From Acidobacteriaceae bacterium (GTDB lineage: Bacteria; Acidobacteriota; Terriglobia; Terriglobales; Acidobacteriaceae): a stretch of 6,638 nucleotides of DNA. Every line of letters starts with the position of its first letter. The stretch's first letter is position 1. The stretch lies in assembly GCA_003140705.1 (NCBI GenBank), contig PLKU01000285.1:6575-13212 (forward strand). Direction: 5' to 3'. The notes beneath the pieces were generated by a model, which ran no database searches, had not been told where the DNA came from, and worked only from the letters and a program-made list of their open reading frames with translations. Position numbers and translations under genes: made by a program. Shown in pieces: positions 5,614-6,638 of this stretch.

Positions 5614-5746
5614 GCGCACTCACCGGAACTCCGGGTAACATCTGATATCTGACAATCGTGCCGAGCAACCAGAATGGAATGGAAAGCGCGAAAACCAGCA
5701 GGAAGAACCTGAGAGGTGACCTGCTCCGCGATGTGATGGTATTCAA
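5549..5746 (-). pseudogene. 5' remnant of a CPBP (CAAX) family intramembrane protease gene
   Basis: A TTG start at 5746 with GAGGA four bases upstream opens a 65-aa frame. Residues 10-59 match the characteristic N-terminus of CPBP membrane proteases: SPLRFFLLVFALSIPFWLLG (first membrane helix, 12-32), then LPGVPVSALMFVCPVTAALI (second helix, about 40-59). The resemblance stops at about residue 59 and the frame ends six codons later. Full-length members are usually about 220-300 aa and carry the catalytic EExxxR and histidine motifs further on; all of these are missing, so the protein cannot be an active protease. Its 3' end lies antisense to the last 65 bases of tetR, indicating a deletion that joined the two. 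The family call rests on recalled N-terminal resemblance; a small intact membrane protein is the alternative. Confidence 0.68.
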
Positions 5747-5775
5747 AAATTCCTCGTCTTGGCTTGCAACATGTC

Positions 5776-5796
5776 TAATCCGTTATGGCTGGATTA
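5776..5796. promoter_or_regulatory. Inverted repeat TAATCC-N9-GGATTA upstream of the CPBP remnant
   Basis: TAATCC (5776-5781) and GGATTA (5791-5796) form a perfect 6-bp dyad with a 9-base spacer, 30 bases upstream of the TTG start of the truncated protease gene. Its position suits an operator for that leftward gene. No copy was seen elsewhere in the window, so function is only suggested. Confidence 0.25.
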
Positions 5797-5883
5797 TCCA
5801 ACGTGACTCACTGTCTCTCAAAATATAGGACGCGAAACAAACGCAGACTGTATCGCTTTACCTACGGGCTACTGGGGGAGCGG

Positions 5884-5914
5884 CGAACCCGCGACCTCAG
5901 TCGTGACAGCAAGG
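5884..5914 (-). pseudogene. tRNA-like fragment (anticodon arm to T-loop, GTC anticodon)
   Basis: Read on the minus strand, the pieces follow canonical tRNA spacing exactly: five bases CCTTG, anticodon loop CTGTCAC (5903-5909, anticodon GTC, Asp), five bases GACTG, variable AGGTC (5893-5897), T-stem GCGGG (5888-5892) and TTCG (5884-5887). The resemblance ends after TTCG, and the anticodon stem pairs poorly (two of five), so it cannot be a working tRNA. The GCGGG strand would pair with the CCCGT strand of the tRNA end at 5-9 (one G-T pair), so both may come from the same kind of tRNA. No clear D-arm is visible. Confidence 0.4.
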
Positions 5915-6064
5915 CGGAAACGCGTAACTTATTGAAACCAGGCGTAGCGGATGCTCCCTAAAGCGCCCAAGAACACCCAGAGTAGCAGTTATCGAACCCT
6001 TATCGCACCCGCGTCCTCTGTCCACACGATCTCTGTACAGACGATTGACCCGCAATGGAAATCG

Positions 6065-6095
6065 CGGCTCCTGGTCTCTCTTCCAGGCCGAGCCG
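6065..6095 (-). terminator. Hairpin downstream of the leftward pseudogene, weak terminator candidate
   Basis: CGGCTCCTGG (6065-6074) pairs with CCAGGCCGAGCCG (6083-6095): two 5-bp helices separated by a three-base bulge, with an 8-base pyrimidine loop. It begins 18 bases after the stop of the leftward frame at 6114. No proper T-run follows on the minus strand, so intrinsic termination is uncertain. Confidence 0.3.
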
Positions 6096-6113
6096 AAGAG
6101 TTGCTACAGACGG

Positions 6114-6577
6114 TCAGACTCCAGCCCTCGGCAAGCCGACCAGCTTTTGCGCTTCATTCACGTTGTCCATAAGCGAGCCGCCGCCCCGGATGTTAAGCAT
6201 TTTGACGATATCTGACAAATCGGCGTACTGCACGGCCGCTTGCGAGATCCTGTTCTTTTCGCGCATCTCGGGCGAGCTGTGATATTCAACGGCCCATCCT
6301 TCGCTAAGAGAGCCATGACTGGAATTCGCACCTCGCGAGATGGGCACGACCCGCAGATACGCGAATCCTTTGAGCCGCGCTACGCGGCGGTTCATGACAT
6401 GATCGAGAACGAGGCCTGTCAAATCGAAATCCGGAAACGCTTGCAGGTAGGAGCCATCACACGGAGGGCGTGGATGAGGCATTGTTTGAGGGAGCGTTCG
6501 GCCAGTCGATTTGCAGGTCGAACAGGTAACCGAATGGGAGTTTTATCCAGTCGCAGGCGACGGCGGAATTGATTCAC
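6114..6577 (-). pseudogene. Conserved-looking protein gene interrupted by frameshifts; possible HNH-like motif
   Basis: The 3' part (from about 6461 down to 6114) encodes a protein-like sequence with natural codon choice: DGSYLQAFPDFDLTGLVLDH, then NRRVARLKGFAYLRVVPISR, then GANSSHG, EYHSSPEM, QYADLSDIVKML and a C-terminal VNEAQKLV. Upstream, a strong ribosome site GGAGGT (6583-6588) precedes a GTG at 6577 (MNQFRRRL) in a second frame, and a third frame (6573-6460) reads DWIKLPFGYLFDLQIDWPNA. Joining the three needs two frame changes and gives a protein of about 150 aa. The 122-codon frame from an ATG at 6482 has no ribosome site, supporting a broken gene. The Asp-His pair in LDHV followed 25 residues later by N-S-S-H resembles an HNH nuclease layout, but without the usual Cys knuckles, so I treat that as weak. 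I do not recognise the family. Confidence 0.5.
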
Positions 6578-6638
6578 TTTGCACCTCCGCTGACCTCAGT
6601 GCGTCAGCATGGGGCAAAGCTAAGTGGATTCTTCGAAG

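Larger units (their letters stand above)
5747..6113. other. 367-bp region without a supported gene
   Basis: Short frames here lack ribosome sites and recognisable products. The region holds an inverted repeat upstream of the CPBP remnant (5776-5796), a tRNA-like fragment on the minus strand (5884-5914), and a hairpin (6065-6095) just past the end of the leftward gene at 6114. It looks like degraded sequence between gene remnants. Confidence 0.5.

Noticed and set aside
6419..6577. A separate 52-aa gene from the GTG at 6577
   Set aside because: The start signal is good, but the product is Arg/Leu-rich and typical of a shadow frame past the first few residues; a start for the frameshifted gene fits better.
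6543..6638. C-terminus of another minus-strand gene entering from the right edge
   Set aside because: The frame is open for only 31 codons to the edge and shows no recognisable domain, so it cannot be supported without sequence to the right.
1..6638. CRISPR array, toxin-antitoxin pair or defence island
   Set aside because: No regularly spaced repeats and no toxin, antitoxin, nuclease or helicase signatures were seen apart from the weak HNH-like layout in the broken gene at 6114.

Overview
The window looks like accessory DNA from a Gram-negative, probably soil-dwelling bacterium. The style of the LysR, TetR, CPBP-protease and small hypothetical proteins reminds me of Acidobacteriota (class Terriglobia). 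That is pattern recognition, not proof. The left edge starts inside the T-loop of what reads as a tRNA 3' end with CCA. A complete excisionase-integrase operon follows at once on the minus strand. The simplest reading is the integrase-bearing end of an element inserted at a tRNA 3' end, with the element extending to the right. No second copy of the tRNA end was seen, so the far junction is probably outside the window.

Layout: 1-20, partial tRNA (possibly Asp). 17-51, imperfect dyad next to it. 63-1298 (-), tyrosine integrase, whose 3' end carries four direct repeats. 1295-1543 (-), Xis-like protein, coupled to int through an ATGA overlap. 1544-1860, divergent control region with two dyads. 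1861-2796 (+), LysR regulator. 2803-3015 (-), 70-aa zinc-ribbon protein, convergent with lysR. 3016-3139, divergent promoter region with a near-perfect 24-bp palindrome. 3140-4429 (+), membrane-anchored alpha/beta hydrolase of the FrsA/Ayg1-like type. 4499-4675 (+), a small GTG-started gene for a 58-aa Cys/His protein. 4915-5613 (+), TetR regulator. 5549-5746 (-), 5' remnant of a CPBP (CAAX) protease gene, antisense to the tetR 3' end. 5747-6113, no gene, but a tRNA-like fragment, a dyad and a hairpin. 6114-6577 (-), a conserved-looking gene that appears broken by frameshifts.

The int-xis pair would drive integration and excision. The cargo visible here is mostly regulatory (LysR, TetR), one hydrolase and two tiny putative zinc-binding proteins, mixed with gene debris. 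The palindrome between the zinc-ribbon gene and the hydrolase gene overlaps a plausible hydrolase promoter, so the two may share control. Which regulator binds it cannot be told from sequence alone. I see no CRISPR array, no complete insertion sequence and no clear defence system. The most unusual signals are the integrase repeats read in two frames, the hidden 58-aa gene, the shared palindrome, and the tetR-CPBP junction.
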